Source of the DNA: Prevotellamassilia timonensis
GTDB taxonomy: Bacteria > Bacteroidota > Bacteroidia > Bacteroidales > Bacteroidaceae
Reading direction: 5' to 3'
Assembly (NCBI RefSeq): GCF_021531665.1
Contig: NZ_JADYUH010000025.1
Coordinates: forward strand, 1 to 34,272
Length of the DNA stretch: 34,272 bases
How positions within the stretch are numbered: the stretch's first letter is position 1; each line of letters starts with the position of its first letter. The notes beneath the pieces were generated by a model. That model was not told where the DNA came from and searched no databases. It was given only the letters and a program-made list of their open reading frames with translations. Made by a program: the position numbers and the translations under genes. Shown piece after piece: positions 1-8,055 of this stretch.

Positions 1-39
1 AGCGCCTTGCATCTTAGCCATTCTGACGCACCTTCGAGG

Positions 40-440
40 GTGAAGCCAAAATGTGCATTTTGACACACCCTCACAAAAAACAACACACTTGCTCCATTTG
101 CATTATTCATGTTCAAAAAACAAAATGTAGGGTTCGTGTGCAGAGTCGTGTGCAGAGTCCTGTGCAGGGTTCCTGTGCAGGTTCTTTGTGGGGGGGGTGT
201 AGGGTTGCCATGTAGGGTTTGTGTAGGGTTTGTGCAGGGTTTGGAACACAAACTATACATTTCGTAACGCGTGGGAAATCAGTAAGATGCAAGGTTGAAT
301 GTAGAATTTGTGTATAGTTTGCAGAGTTTTTTCATTTCCCCTTTTATTTACGTATAGTGTAGGATGGAAACGCACTTTTTCAAGACCCTACACAGCGGTG
401 ATTTCGGCTCCGAGGCTGTGTAGGGTTTGTGTCGTTTTTC
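40..440. repeat. Intergenic repeat island 1: conserved flanks around a TGTAGGGTTTG-type array
   Basis: No convincing gene lies in 1-726. From about 115 to 240 there are many degenerate copies of TGTAGGGTTTG, TGCAGAGT and TGCAGGGTT. The array is flanked on the left by CACACTTGCTCC and TTCAAAAAACAAAATGTAG, and on the right by a block holding an 11-bp perfect inverted repeat (CAAACTATACA at 249-259, TGTATAGTTTG at 311-321). The same blocks occur in the same order on the opposite strand at about 20218-20470. The 60-codon open frame at 308-490 lies inside the repeat and is not credible. Function is unknown. Confidence 0.8.
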
Positions 441-524
441 AAACCAAGGCTTACTCTGCTCTTTGGCTCAGCCAAAACATTCCTTCATGACTTCGCGCTG
501 GCGTGTGCCTTTCTGCATTTGCAC

Positions 525-565
525 ACAAAAATGGCAGCCGCGCGTCATCACGACGCACGGCTGCC
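525..565 (-). terminator. Rho-independent terminator of the lolD-cvfB unit
   Basis: Arms GGCAGCCG (533-540) and CGGCTGCC (558-565) form a strong stem, extended by an inner GCGTC/GACGC pairing. Read on the minus strand, the hairpin is followed by a T-rich run (ATTTTTGTG). It lies about 160 bp beyond the stop codon of the S1-domain gene, leaving a rather long 3' untranslated region. Confidence 0.75.
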
Positions 566-726
566 TCACAGAACTTATATAGAGATGAAAAAACTATCCT
601 AATGGAGTTTTAAGGTTTTACGCAACTTTCACTAAAGTGCGAGACCTTATCTTTTGTTTTGCGATGCAAATATAGCAAAGTAGAACATTAAGTCCAAAGA
701 AAAGATAAATATTTTTGCTTAATCCT

Positions 727-1602
727 TTATTTTTTTCTACGAAAGCGCGTGAACACCTTTTTTTCGGGCAGCAAACGCAGCGAATCAGACTCGATGGCAA
801 TCTTTCGTTCGCGATAGAGTGTGCCGACGGCGCGTTTGAATGTTTTTTTGCTGACTCCGAAACGTCGGCGGATGGCGTCGGGGTCACTGGCGTCGGTGAA
901 GGGCAGGCTGCCGCCGGCTTCGCGCAAGGCGTTGAGAAGCTCGTGGGCAAAGTCGCGGAAACGCTTCATGCCGATGGGGCGTAGCGACAAGTCAACCTTG
1001 CCATCGGGGCGCACTTTCACGACGGTGGCACTGACCACTTCGCCGGGGCGCAAATCCTCCTCCGCGTTGTCGTCGGCGAAGAGTAAACCGGGATGGCGAT
1101 TCTCCACGATGACTTTGTGGCCGAGGGGAGTACGCTGTCGGACAATGACCTCCACTTCTTTGCCGGGGAAATAGGCTCCTTCGGGGGCGGGTTCAAGATA
1201 GCGGTCCAGTTTGGCGGAGGCGACGATGCGTCGGCTTTCTTCGTCGATGTGGATGTGGACGAGGTAGAACTTTCCCTCTTGCATCGGTGGCATCTGCTCG
1301 CGGAAGGGACAGAAGAGGTCTTTGACGAGTCCCCAGTGAAGGAACGCGCCATATTCGTTCACCCAAGCCACTCGGAGAAAGGCGAAGTCGCCGACACGGG
1401 CGAGCGGTGTTTCAAAGGTGCCGACCAAACGCTCCGATTGGTCCAGATAGACAAATACGTTGACTTCGTCGCCTTCGTGAAGTTCCGGGGTGAGATATTT
1501 TTCGGGAAGGAGGATTTCTCCGAGGTCACCAGCGTCAAGATAGGCTCCGTGAGCGGTGAAGCGGTTGATGCGTAGGGTGTTGTAGTCGCCGAGATGAATC
1601 AT
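727..1602 (-). CDS. S1-domain RNA-binding protein, CvfB/YitL family
   Basis: A 291-aa cytosolic protein. Residues 1-65 and 66-135 look like tandem S1-like OB folds (the start reads [20 protein letters not shown]), residues 145-210 are a third S1 domain ([20 protein letters not shown]), and the C-terminus (about 215-285) resembles a winged helix ([20 protein letters not shown]). This three-S1 plus winged-helix layout and length match CvfB (conserved virulence factor B, YitL), an RNA-binding protein whose loss alters virulence gene expression in Staphylococcus. The RNA targets here are unknown. Its ATG overlaps the stop of the upstream lolD-like gene (ATGA), so the two are probably translationally coupled. 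The family call is firm; the role is inferred. Confidence 0.88.
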   Translation of the reverse strand: MIHLGDYNTLRINRFTAHGAYLDAGDLGEILLPEKYLTPELHEGDEVNVFVYLDQSERLVGTFETPLARVGDFAFLRVAWVNEYGAFLHWGLVKDLFCPFREQMPPMQEGKFYLVHIHIDEESRRIVASAKLDRYLEPAPEGAYFPGKEVEVIVRQRTPLGHKVIVENRHPGLLFADDNAEEDLRPGEVVSATVVKVRPDGKVDLSLRPIGMKRFRDFAHELLNALREAGGSLPFTDASDPDAIRRRFGVSKKTFKRAVGTLYRERKIAIESDSLRLLPEKKVFTRFRRKK

Positions 1603-2303
1603 TGCAAGTTTGTGGAGGTTGAAGTTGGGTCGGAGGAGAGATTTTGTTCCGGTTCGACGCGTTTTCCGTCCAAGAGATGGATGGTTCGGTCGGTGAGCGT
1701 GGCAAGTTGCTCGTCGTGTGTCACGATGACGAGGGTTTGGTTGAACTCGTCTCGGAGTCGGAAGAAAAGTTTGTGGAGTTCCTCTTTGTGTGCGGTGTCG
1801 AGGCTGCCGGAAGGTTCGTCAGCGAGAATCACGTCGGGCGTGTTCATCAAGGCGCGGGCGACGGCAACGCGTTGTTTCTCGCCTCCGGAGAGTTGCGAGG
1901 GTTTATGGTCTGCGCGGTCGGCGAGTCCGAGGAAGTCCAGCAGTTCTTTGGCTCTTGCCACGGCTTTTGATTTGGGCGTGTGGTCAATGAGCGCGGGAAT
2001 GATGACGTTCTCCAGAGCGGTGAACTCCGGAAGCAGTTGGTGGAACTGGAAGACGAAACCAATGTGTCGGCAGCGAAAGCGTGCGAGTTTGTTCCCGGAG
2101 AGTGCGAGGACGTTTTCGCCTGCAATTTCCAGGCTTCCGGCATCGGGTTTGAGGAGCGTTCCCATGATTTGAAGCAGGGTTGTTTTTCCTGCTCCGCTGG
2201 GACCAACGATGCTGACCACTTCTCGGGGTTGGATTTCGAGATTGACGCCTTTGAGCACTTCAAGGTGAGCGAAAGATTTGTGGATGTCGTGGAGAGAAAT
2301 CAT
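1599..2303 (-). CDS. lolD: ABC transporter ATP-binding protein, LolD-like
   Basis: A 234-aa ATPase with every nucleotide-binding motif visible: Walker [10 protein letters not shown] (34-42), Q-loop at Q86, signature LSGGEKQR (138-145), Walker B VILADEP (158-164) and the H-loop histidine H196. Sequence type and length fit the LolD/MacB/FtsE group, in which LolD powers release of lipoproteins from the inner membrane to LolA. No permease (LolC/E) is adjacent, so the partner lies elsewhere and a MacB-like assignment cannot be excluded. It is the first gene of a two-gene unit and overlaps the S1-domain gene by 4 bp. The ATG at 2303 gives the standard family N-terminus. No clear promoter was identified upstream. 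Confidence 0.85.
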   Translation of the reverse strand: MISLHDIHKSFAHLEVLKGVNLEIQPREVVSIVGPSGAGKTTLLQIMGTLLKPDAGSLEIAGENVLALSGNKLARFRCRHIGFVFQFHQLLPEFTALENVIIPALIDHTPKSKAVARAKELLDFLGLADRADHKPSQLSGGEKQRVAVARALMNTPDVILADEPSGSLDTAHKEELHKLFFRLRDEFNQTLVIVTHDEQLATLTDRTIHLLDGKRVEPEQNLSSDPTSTSTNLQ

Positions 2304-2570
2304 GTTCGGAAGTTTTTGTTTCGAGGAACTTTAGTAATCCTCAAAAAATAACCTGCATCATCTTTGAAAATCTTTTCGGTCCATATTTCCTCCCTCATCA
2401 GTCACATAGCTACGGCTATGCTCCTTCTTCGGGTGAAAATCTGACCTCGAAAATGTCATTCAAATCTGACGCAACTTATTATTTTCATATTACTTAGTGA
2501 AAAGTTTCAGTTATGTTTTTCGGGTTCCGATTTCTTTTGTTTCCCGCGAATTATTCTTTTTGTTTGTTGG
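2304..2570. other. Intergenic region with a repeated hairpin motif
   Basis: No gene is visible. At 2398-2427 a hairpin built from CATAGC and GCTATG, in the context TCAGTCACATAGC...GCTATGCTCCTTC, occurs again inverted at 32645-32672 inside a MITE-like element in the thi cluster. The rest is AT-rich, with no recognisable promoter for lolD. Confidence 0.5.
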
Positions 2571-2609
2571 AAATAAAAACGGCACACTGGCTTCACAGCC
2601 TATGTGCCG
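2571..2609 (-). terminator. Rho-independent terminator after the skp genes
   Basis: CGGCACA (2580-2586) pairs with TGTGCCG (2603-2609), with an inner GGCT/AGCC stem and TCAC loop. On the minus strand the hairpin is followed by TTTTTATTT. It closes the outer-membrane biogenesis cluster about 70 bp beyond the last skp stop codon. Confidence 0.8.
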
Positions 2610-2677
2610 GTCGATGCATCTAATTAAGAATAGAGGAAAATGAATGGATAGTATGTACGAGATTAATTTCCTAGGAT

Positions 2678-3187
2678 CTATTGAATGCCGAGTTTTGCTT
2701 TGATTTGCGCAGTGATGTCAGTGCTGATTGCTTCGTTGATAATGATGCCTGCAGCTTGTGAAGCGTTTTTGTCCATGACGTAAACGTACTGTCCTTCTTT
2801 TGCAACGGCATTGACAGCGTCAAGCACTTTTTGTGTAACAGGCTGCATTTTGGTTTCCTGTGCTTTTTGAAAAGCCTGGGTGTTGTCTTCTTGCGCTTGC
2901 TGAAGTCTTTGATACATGTCCTGAAGTTCCTGATTGTGGCGCTCTTTGATGTTGTCGGGCGTTGAATCGGTGTCTTCTTTGGCGTATTTTTCAGCTTTTG
3001 TTTGGAGTTCTTTTTTCATGCTCTCGAGCTCGGTCTGGTACTTTTTGTAGAGAGTTTCCAGTTCGGTGCTGACAGCTTTATACTCGGGCAGGTTTTGCAT
3101 GACGCTTGTGTAGTCAAAGTGTGCAAATTTTTGAGCGAAGAGGCTCAGTGGTGCTGCCATGAGCAGAATGAGGAGGAGCTTTTTCAT
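2678..3187 (-). CDS. Periplasmic chaperone, OmpH/Skp family (distal copy)
   Basis: A 169-aa protein if started at the ATG at 3187. This start is chosen because it opens a signal peptide (MKKLLLILLMAAPLSLFAQ); the longer open frame to 3277 would put a basic, non-secretory stretch in front. The mature part is a long charged coiled coil (about residues 35-110, rich in K, E and Q) followed by the beta-strand body (YVYVMDKNASQAAGIIIN), the Skp layout. Skp trimers hold unfolded outer-membrane proteins on the way to BamA. It is last in the cluster, next to a paralogue, and has its own promoter at 3301-3331 inside the end of that paralogue. Two tandem skp-like genes behind bamA are usual in Bacteroidales. 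Confidence 0.9.
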   Translation of the reverse strand: MKKLLLILLMAAPLSLFAQKFAHFDYTSVMQNLPEYKAVSTELETLYKKYQTELESMKKELQTKAEKYAKEDTDSTPDNIKERHNQELQDMYQRLQQAQEDNTQAFQKAQETKMQPVTQKVLDAVNAVAKEGQYVYVMDKNASQAAGIIINEAISTDITAQIKAKLGIQ

Positions 3188-3300
3188 TGTTTTTGGTTGT
3201 CTGTTTTTTGAGTGAAGAAGGCGGTTGCTTCCAAGTTTTTGCTTTGATTTCAAGGCTTTTGCTTGTTGTCTTCCCAACCTTTATATCTTTTTAGACGCTG

Positions 3301-3331
3301 CAAAGGTAGGCTATTTATTTTGAATAGCCAA
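3301..3331 (-). promoter_or_regulatory. Bacteroidetes-type promoter for the distal skp gene
   Basis: On the minus strand a -33 TTG (3329-3331) and a -7 TACCTTTG (3301-3308) are separated by exactly 20 bp. The spacer itself is a perfect inverted repeat (GGCTATT/AATAGCC). The promoter overlaps the 3' end of the upstream skp gene and implies a leader of roughly 105 nt. Confidence 0.7.
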
Positions 3332-3830
3332 GTTTTGCAAGTACTTCGTTACTAATATCTATTGCCGGAGATGCAAAAATGATGGCAGAGTCGGATGCTC
3401 GGTCGAGGATGAGTTGGAAGTTTCGTGCTTGTGCGATGGCTTTCACGGCGTTGTAGATTTCGTCGTGGATGGGTGCGACTAGGCTTTGTCTTTTTTTGAA
3501 GAGTTCTCCTTCGGGACCGAAGTATTTCTTTTTGAGGTCTGCGGCTTCTTTTTCTTTATCGACGATGGCTTGTTCGCGTTCTTTTTTTTGTGCTTCGCTG
3601 AGGAAGACGCTTTCGTTTTGATAGTTTTTGTAGAGCGTAGCGGCTTCGTTGCTGATGGCTTCGATTTCGTTTTGCCAGGCTTTTGAGGTTTGGTTGAGTT
3701 GTTCGTTGGCTCTTTCGTAGGCGGGGATGTTGGAGAGGATGTATTCCAAGTCAATGAGCGCAAACTTTTGAGCCTGCATCTGCGTGGCAGAGGCGAGGAG
3801 CGTCAGGGCGATGAGGATTTTCTTAATCAT
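3315..3830 (-). CDS. Periplasmic chaperone, OmpH/Skp family (proximal copy)
   Basis: A 171-aa protein from the ATG at 3830, chosen because it begins a signal peptide (MIKKILIALTLLASATQMQA) and lies 59 bp after bamA; the open frame upstream to 4073 overlaps bamA and lacks secretory character. The mature protein starts QKFALIDLEYILSNIPAYE, the typical OmpH opening, followed by a coiled coil rich in K, E and A and a C-terminal strand region (NFQLILDRASDSAIIFASP). The predicted role is escorting outer-membrane proteins through the periplasm. It is probably co-transcribed with bamA. Confidence 0.9.
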   Translation of the reverse strand: MIKKILIALTLLASATQMQAQKFALIDLEYILSNIPAYERANEQLNQTSKAWQNEIEAISNEAATLYKNYQNESVFLSEAQKKEREQAIVDKEKEAADLKKKYFGPEGELFKKRQSLVAPIHDEIYNAVKAIAQARNFQLILDRASDSAIIFASPAIDISNEVLAKLGYSK

Positions 3831-3889
3831 AATTTTTTGTTCGTTAGTTCTGTGGGCGTTTGCCCGTTTGCTTTGAGGGTAGATGAATC

Positions 3890-6514
3890 TTAGAATTCCT
3901 GTCCGATGATGAAGTGGAACTGCGAGCCTCCGGCAGTTGTTCCGTTGAATCGTTTCTGGAAGCCGTATGCCCAGTCGATTCCGAGCAATCCGACCATGGG
4001 GAGGAGCACTCTGACGCCGACTCCGGCGGAGCGTTTCATGTCGAATGGGTTGAATTTGTTGACGTTTGTCCAAGCGTTACCTCCTTCGATGAAGGCGAGG
4101 GCGAAGACGGAGGTGGATGTTTCGAGCATGAGCGGGTAGCGCAGTTCGAGGGTCATGCGTGAGTAGGCGTAGGCGTCGCTGGTGGTGTTGCCGGCGAGTG
4201 AGCCGTTGTCGTAGCCGCGGAGTCCGATGGTTTCAGTGGCGTAGCCGGTGGAGTAGCCTGACATGCCGTCTCCTCCGACATAGTAGGTTTCAAAGGGAGA
4301 TTTTTTGTAGCGGTTGTAGGCGCCGAGGATTCCGAACTCGAGTCGTGTCATGAGCACGGGTGCTTTGACGGCTGAGCTGAGGGCGGTGAAGGAGCGGAAT
4401 TTGAATTTCCATTTGTGGTATTCAATCCAGCGATATTTCTCCTTTGCTTCTTTCTGATAGGTGGCGCTTTGATAGTTGTTGGCGAGGTTTCGATAGTCTT
4501 TTCCATCCCAGAGGGAGTAGGGTGGTGTCGCCATGACCTCGAAGAGGAACTCGGAGCCGTGTCTCGGATAGAACGGGTGGTCGGTGGAGTTTCGTTGCAG
4601 TGAGAGGGAGAGGTTGATGTTGTTGCAGTTTCCGTCGGTGATGAGGAAGTACTGCCAGGACTTCAGCATGTAGCGAACGTAGCGCAGTTCAAGCAGGAAG
4701 GTGAAGTAGTCATCGGGCCAGCGGAGACGTTTTCCAAACCCTACGCTGAATCCGAGTGTTTGGCAATATTTGTCAGGGTCGTAGGCGTCGGTGTAGTAGT
4801 TGGAACTGCTTCCCGTGCCGTAGAGATAGTTATAATAGTTGTTATAGTAGTTTGAGTTATAGTAGTTTGAGTTCACGTCCGTCTGTTTGGAATAGAAAAC
4901 AGAGAAGGAGAGCTGGTTCGGTCTTTTTCCTCCGAGCCAGGGTTCGAGGAAGGAGAAGGAGTAGTTTTGATAGTACGTACCGTTTGTTTGGATTTGCAGT
5001 TGCACGGTTTGTCCGTCTCCTTGCGGGATGAATCCGGCTCGTTTGTATCCTTTTCGGAAGAGGTCTTGCACGGAGAAGTTGGTGAATTTGAGTCCGACGC
5101 GTCCGATGATGCCTGTTTGTCCCCATCCGGCTGAGAGTTCGATTTGGTCGCCGCCTTTGGAGGTGAGAGGATAGGTGATATCAACGGTTCCTGTTTCGGG
5201 ATCCGGTTTGATGTTCTTTCCGAGTTCTGCCTGCAGTGCTTCGGGGTCGAACTGGTTCATTTGTGCGAGGTCTTGCACGGAGCGTTTGATGGCATCCATG
5301 GAGAAGAGGTCGCCCGGTTTGGTTCGGAGTTCGCGTCGGATGACGTTTTCATAGACGCGGTCATTTCCGGCGATGCGCACGTGGTTGAAGGTGGCTTGTC
5401 TTCCTTCGTTGATTCGAATTTCGAGGTCGATGGAGTCGTTGTCGATGTTGATTTCGACCGGATTCACGCTGGAGAAGACGTAGCCGTTGTTGTAGTAGAG
5501 GTTTGCCACGGCGTCATCTTCGTCGCGGAGTCGTTTGTTGAGGAGGTTCATGTCATAGACGTCTCCCTTTTGCATTTTCAGGATTCGTTCCATGAGGTCA
5601 GACGTATAGACAGTGTTGCCGACCCAGGAGACGTTTCGGAGGTAGTATTTTTTTCCTTGATAGTAGTGGAGATAGATGTCCACGTGTTTTTCATCGATGT
5701 TGACGACGCTGTCTGCGACGAGGAGCGCATCGCGGAAGCCCCATCCGTTAAGTTTTTCGATGGTGTTGGCTTTGTCTTCCTCAAATTTTTCGGGAACGTA
5801 TTTTTTGGAGCGGAAGAAGTTGTAGAGTTTGTGTTCTCTTGTCTTCTTCATCGCTTTCTTCACCTTGATTCTTTCCTTTTTGTCGTCGAGTCCTGTGATG
5901 TGAATGCGGTGGATTTTGATTTTCTCGTTTTTGTTGATGTTGATGTCCACGATGACTTTGTTGTCTCCGGTGACGTCTTCGCGCTGCATGATTTCAACTT
6001 CGCAGTTGTTAAATCCTTTGTCTTCAAAGTGTTTTTTGATGTAGTATTTCGCGCGGTTGATGATGTCTGTGTTGATTTGACTTCCGGTTTGTAGTCCAAT
6101 CATTTTTTCGCAGTCTTCTCTTTCGCTCTTTTTGACGCCATTGTAGTTGATGGCTGAGATGCGCGGCTGTGCGGTGAGTTCGATGTGCAGGAAGATTTGG
6201 TTTCCGACGATGCTGTCTGCCGTGATTTGCACGTTGGAGAAGAGTTTCTGTGCCCAATATTTTTGGATTGCCTCACTGATGTCCGGTCCGGGAATCTCGT
6301 AGGCTTGTCCGACTTCCAGTCCGGAGATGTTGAGGAGATATTCTTGGTCGTATCCTTTGATGTCGTTGACGGTCAGTCCCCCCAAGATGTAGCTTTGGTG
6401 GTTGGCAGTGTAGCTGATGTCCGGTTTGACTCGGACTTGTTCTGACTGCGCTTTTGCCTGTGCTGAGAGCAGGAGGAAGAGTGAGAGGAGCAGGATTCGC
6501 GTGCAGTATTTCAT
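3890..6514 (-). CDS. bamA: Outer membrane protein assembly factor BamA
   Basis: An 874-aa Omp85 protein. It has a signal peptide (residues 1-22), a series of POTRA domains to about residue 440 (for example KYYLRNVSWVGNTVYTSDLM and ATFNHVRIAGNDRVYENVIR) and a C-terminal beta barrel. The barrel carries the conserved loop-6 RGY motif (GLRGYDNGSLAG) and ends in phenylalanine (FIIGQEF), the usual outer-membrane insertion signal. BamA folds and inserts outer-membrane beta barrels. The neighbours (porG-like, uppS, two skp) match the P. gingivalis order. Residues about 546-575 form a Tyr/Asn-rich loop whose DNA contains a duplicated 15-bp unit (4842-4871). The start codon follows an AT-rich stretch with no Shine-Dalgarno sequence. 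Confidence 0.95.
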   Translation of the reverse strand: MKYCTRILLLSLFLLLSAQAKAQSEQVRVKPDISYTANHQSYILGGLTVNDIKGYDQEYLLNISGLEVGQAYEIPGPDISEAIQKYWAQKLFSNVQITADSIVGNQIFLHIELTAQPRISAINYNGVKKSEREDCEKMIGLQTGSQINTDIINRAKYYIKKHFEDKGFNNCEVEIMQREDVTGDNKVIVDININKNEKIKIHRIHITGLDDKKERIKVKKAMKKTREHKLYNFFRSKKYVPEKFEEDKANTIEKLNGWGFRDALLVADSVVNIDEKHVDIYLHYYQGKKYYLRNVSWVGNTVYTSDLMERILKMQKGDVYDMNLLNKRLRDEDDAVANLYYNNGYVFSSVNPVEINIDNDSIDLEIRINEGRQATFNHVRIAGNDRVYENVIRRELRTKPGDLFSMDAIKRSVQDLAQMNQFDPEALQAELGKNIKPDPETGTVDITYPLTSKGGDQIELSAGWGQTGIIGRVGLKFTNFSVQDLFRKGYKRAGFIPQGDGQTVQLQIQTNGTYYQNYSFSFLEPWLGGKRPNQLSFSVFYSKQTDVNSNYYNSNYYNNYYNYLYGTGSSSNYYTDAYDPDKYCQTLGFSVGFGKRLRWPDDYFTFLLELRYVRYMLKSWQYFLITDGNCNNINLSLSLQRNSTDHPFYPRHGSEFLFEVMATPPYSLWDGKDYRNLANNYQSATYQKEAKEKYRWIEYHKWKFKFRSFTALSSAVKAPVLMTRLEFGILGAYNRYKKSPFETYYVGGDGMSGYSTGYATETIGLRGYDNGSLAGNTTSDAYAYSRMTLELRYPLMLETSTSVFALAFIEGGNAWTNVNKFNPFDMKRSAGVGVRVLLPMVGLLGIDWAYGFQKRFNGTTAGGSQFHFIIGQEF

Positions 6515-6555
6515 ATATATATAATAAGGAGGGACTGAATGATTCGTCTTGTTTT

Positions 6556-7311
6556 TTAGTTCTGTTTGCTATTGTCTTCGGTGACCTGTTCGCTAGTTTT
6601 TCCGTAGCGTCTTTCTCTTTGTTGGAAGCATTCGATGGCTTTCATCAGGTCTTCTTCGTGGAAGTCAGGCCAGAAGGTGTCGCAGAAGTAGAGTTCGGTG
6701 TAGGCACTTTGCCAGAGGAGGTAGTTGCTCAGCCGGATTTCCCCTCCGGTTCTGATGAGCAGGTCAGGGTCCGGCATGAAGGAGGTGAAGAGGTTTTGGG
6801 AGATGGTTTCTTCCGTGATGTCCTCCGGTTTGATTTCTCCGTCTGCCACTTTCTGTGCAATTCGTTGCATGGTGTCCGTGAGTTCCATCCGTGAGCTGTA
6901 GCTGAGAGCGATGACCATCGTCAGTCCCGTGTTTTTGGCAGTTCTTTCTTCCAGTCCGCGGATGGATGTTTTGACGATGTCGGGGACTCTGCTGAGTTCG
7001 CCGATGATGCGGAGTCTCACGTTGTTCTTCATGAAGAGTTCTTCTTCAAGTGAGGTGAGGATGAGCGACATGAGTGCTGCCACTTCTGCTTCGGGGCGGT
7101 TCCAGTTCTCAGTGGAGAAGGTGTAGAGCGTGAGGAAGTCAATGCCGAGGTTGGAGCATGCGGTTGTGATTTCACGCACCGCCACGACGCCTTGCTGGTG
7201 TCCCATGCTTCGGTCGAGTCCGCGTGCTTTTGCCCATCTTCCGTTACCGTCCATGATGATGGCAATGTGCTTCGGGAGGTGTGATGCGACTGTGTGGCAA
7301 GGTTTGTTCAT
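6556..7311 (-). CDS. uppS: Isoprenyl transferase (undecaprenyl diphosphate synthase)
   Basis: A 251-aa cis-prenyltransferase making undecaprenyl diphosphate, the lipid carrier for peptidoglycan and surface polysaccharides. The signature [17 protein letters not shown] starts near residue 15, with the catalytic Asp at D21. The C-terminal block [18 protein letters not shown] and [14 protein letters not shown] supplies the conserved Arg and Ser residues that bind isopentenyl diphosphate. Length is normal. It lies 41 bp upstream of bamA and is co-oriented with the whole cluster. Its product would also feed the polysaccharide locus at 13348-19628. Confidence 0.96.
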   Translation of the reverse strand: MNKPCHTVASHLPKHIAIIMDGNGRWAKARGLDRSMGHQQGVVAVREITTACSNLGIDFLTLYTFSTENWNRPEAEVAALMSLILTSLEEELFMKNNVRLRIIGELSRVPDIVKTSIRGLEERTAKNTGLTMVIALSYSSRMELTDTMQRIAQKVADGEIKPEDITEETISQNLFTSFMPDPDLLIRTGGEIRLSNYLLWQSAYTELYFCDTFWPDFHEEDLMKAIECFQQRERRYGKTSEQVTEDNSKQN

Positions 7312-7365
7312 TGTCGTGTGATTTGTGCGGCGTCGCTGCGGTTGAGGATGCCGCTTCTTTTGGGT

Positions 7366-8055
7366 TTAATATTTATTGCAGGTGGGACACCGCGGGTTGA
7401 GGTCGTAGGTGAGGGTCAGCAGGAGGGTGACGTAGTGGTCTTTGTTGCGGAACATGGAAGATTTGATGCCGAGTGGTGCTTCCAGTCCGTCGAGTTTGTC
7501 GGAGAGGGTGAAGTGGGCGATGCCGTCCAGCCCGAGGTTCAATCGCGGTCCGATTTTATATTTTGCTCCAATGCCGACGGGGAGGTTCATCGTGAACGCT
7601 TTGCCCGCTTTGCCGTAGCTCACTCCGAGTCCGATTTGGATGTAGGGCACCAGCCGGCAGTAGCCTTGGTAACCTCTCTCGTAGCCGTAGGGCAGGAAGT
7701 GGAGTTCATACATCCCGTTGAGGTCGAAGATGGCGTCGTTCACCTCATATTTCAATCTTTCCGTTCCGCTCTGCGAAGGGTCGGCAGGAAGGAAGGCTTT
7801 CATTCCGTCCGTGCTGCCTTTCATGCCGACGTAGGAGAAGGTCGTTTTGATGGCCATTCTCGGGTTCAGCGGGAAGCGTGCCAACAGGGCGGCGTCCAAG
7901 TTGGGTTTGTCCTTCACGTCCGTGACGGGAAAACCCGCGCCCAAGCCGACGCCCAGTTCCAAGCGATAGACGGGTTGTTCTTCTTGTGCGGCACTGCGGA
8001 GCAGAGAGAGCAGACATCCGCCGAGCAGCAGCAGTCGAAGGATGAGGCGTTTCAT
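7366..8055 (-). CDS. porG: Outer-membrane beta-barrel protein, PorG/DUF6089-like
   Basis: A 229-aa protein with a signal peptide (MKRLILRLLLLGGCLLSLLRSAAQ) and alternating hydrophobic and polar strands with many Gly and aromatic residues (LELGVGLGAGFPVTD, VPYIQIGLGVSYGKAG), as expected of a small barrel. Placement directly before uppS-bamA-skp-skp is the position of porG (PG0189) in P. gingivalis, whose product is an outer-membrane component binding the PorK/PorN ring of the T9SS. The identification rests on synteny, length and barrel character. DUF6089 proteins may also occur in species lacking T9SS, so the secretion role is inferred; the T9SS sorting domain on the beta-galactosidase in this window supports it. 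It overlaps the upstream gene by 4 bp. Confidence 0.72.
   Translation of the reverse strand: MKRLILRLLLLGGCLLSLLRSAAQEEQPVYRLELGVGLGAGFPVTDVKDKPNLDAALLARFPLNPRMAIKTTFSYVGMKGSTDGMKAFLPADPSQSGTERLKYEVNDAIFDLNGMYELHFLPYGYERGYQGYCRLVPYIQIGLGVSYGKAGKAFTMNLPVGIGAKYKIGPRLNLGLDGIAHFTLSDKLDGLEAPLGIKSSMFRNKDHYVTLLLTLTYDLNPRCPTCNKY

Noticed and set aside
115-440. Telomere-like TTTAGGG-type repeats
   Set aside because: The TGTAGGGTTTG units are degenerate, internal to the chromosome and mixed with TGCAGAGT variants; bacterial gene context rules out a eukaryotic telomere.
3188-3277. N-terminal extension of the distal skp gene
   Set aside because: The added residues are basic and would hide the clear signal peptide beginning at 3187.
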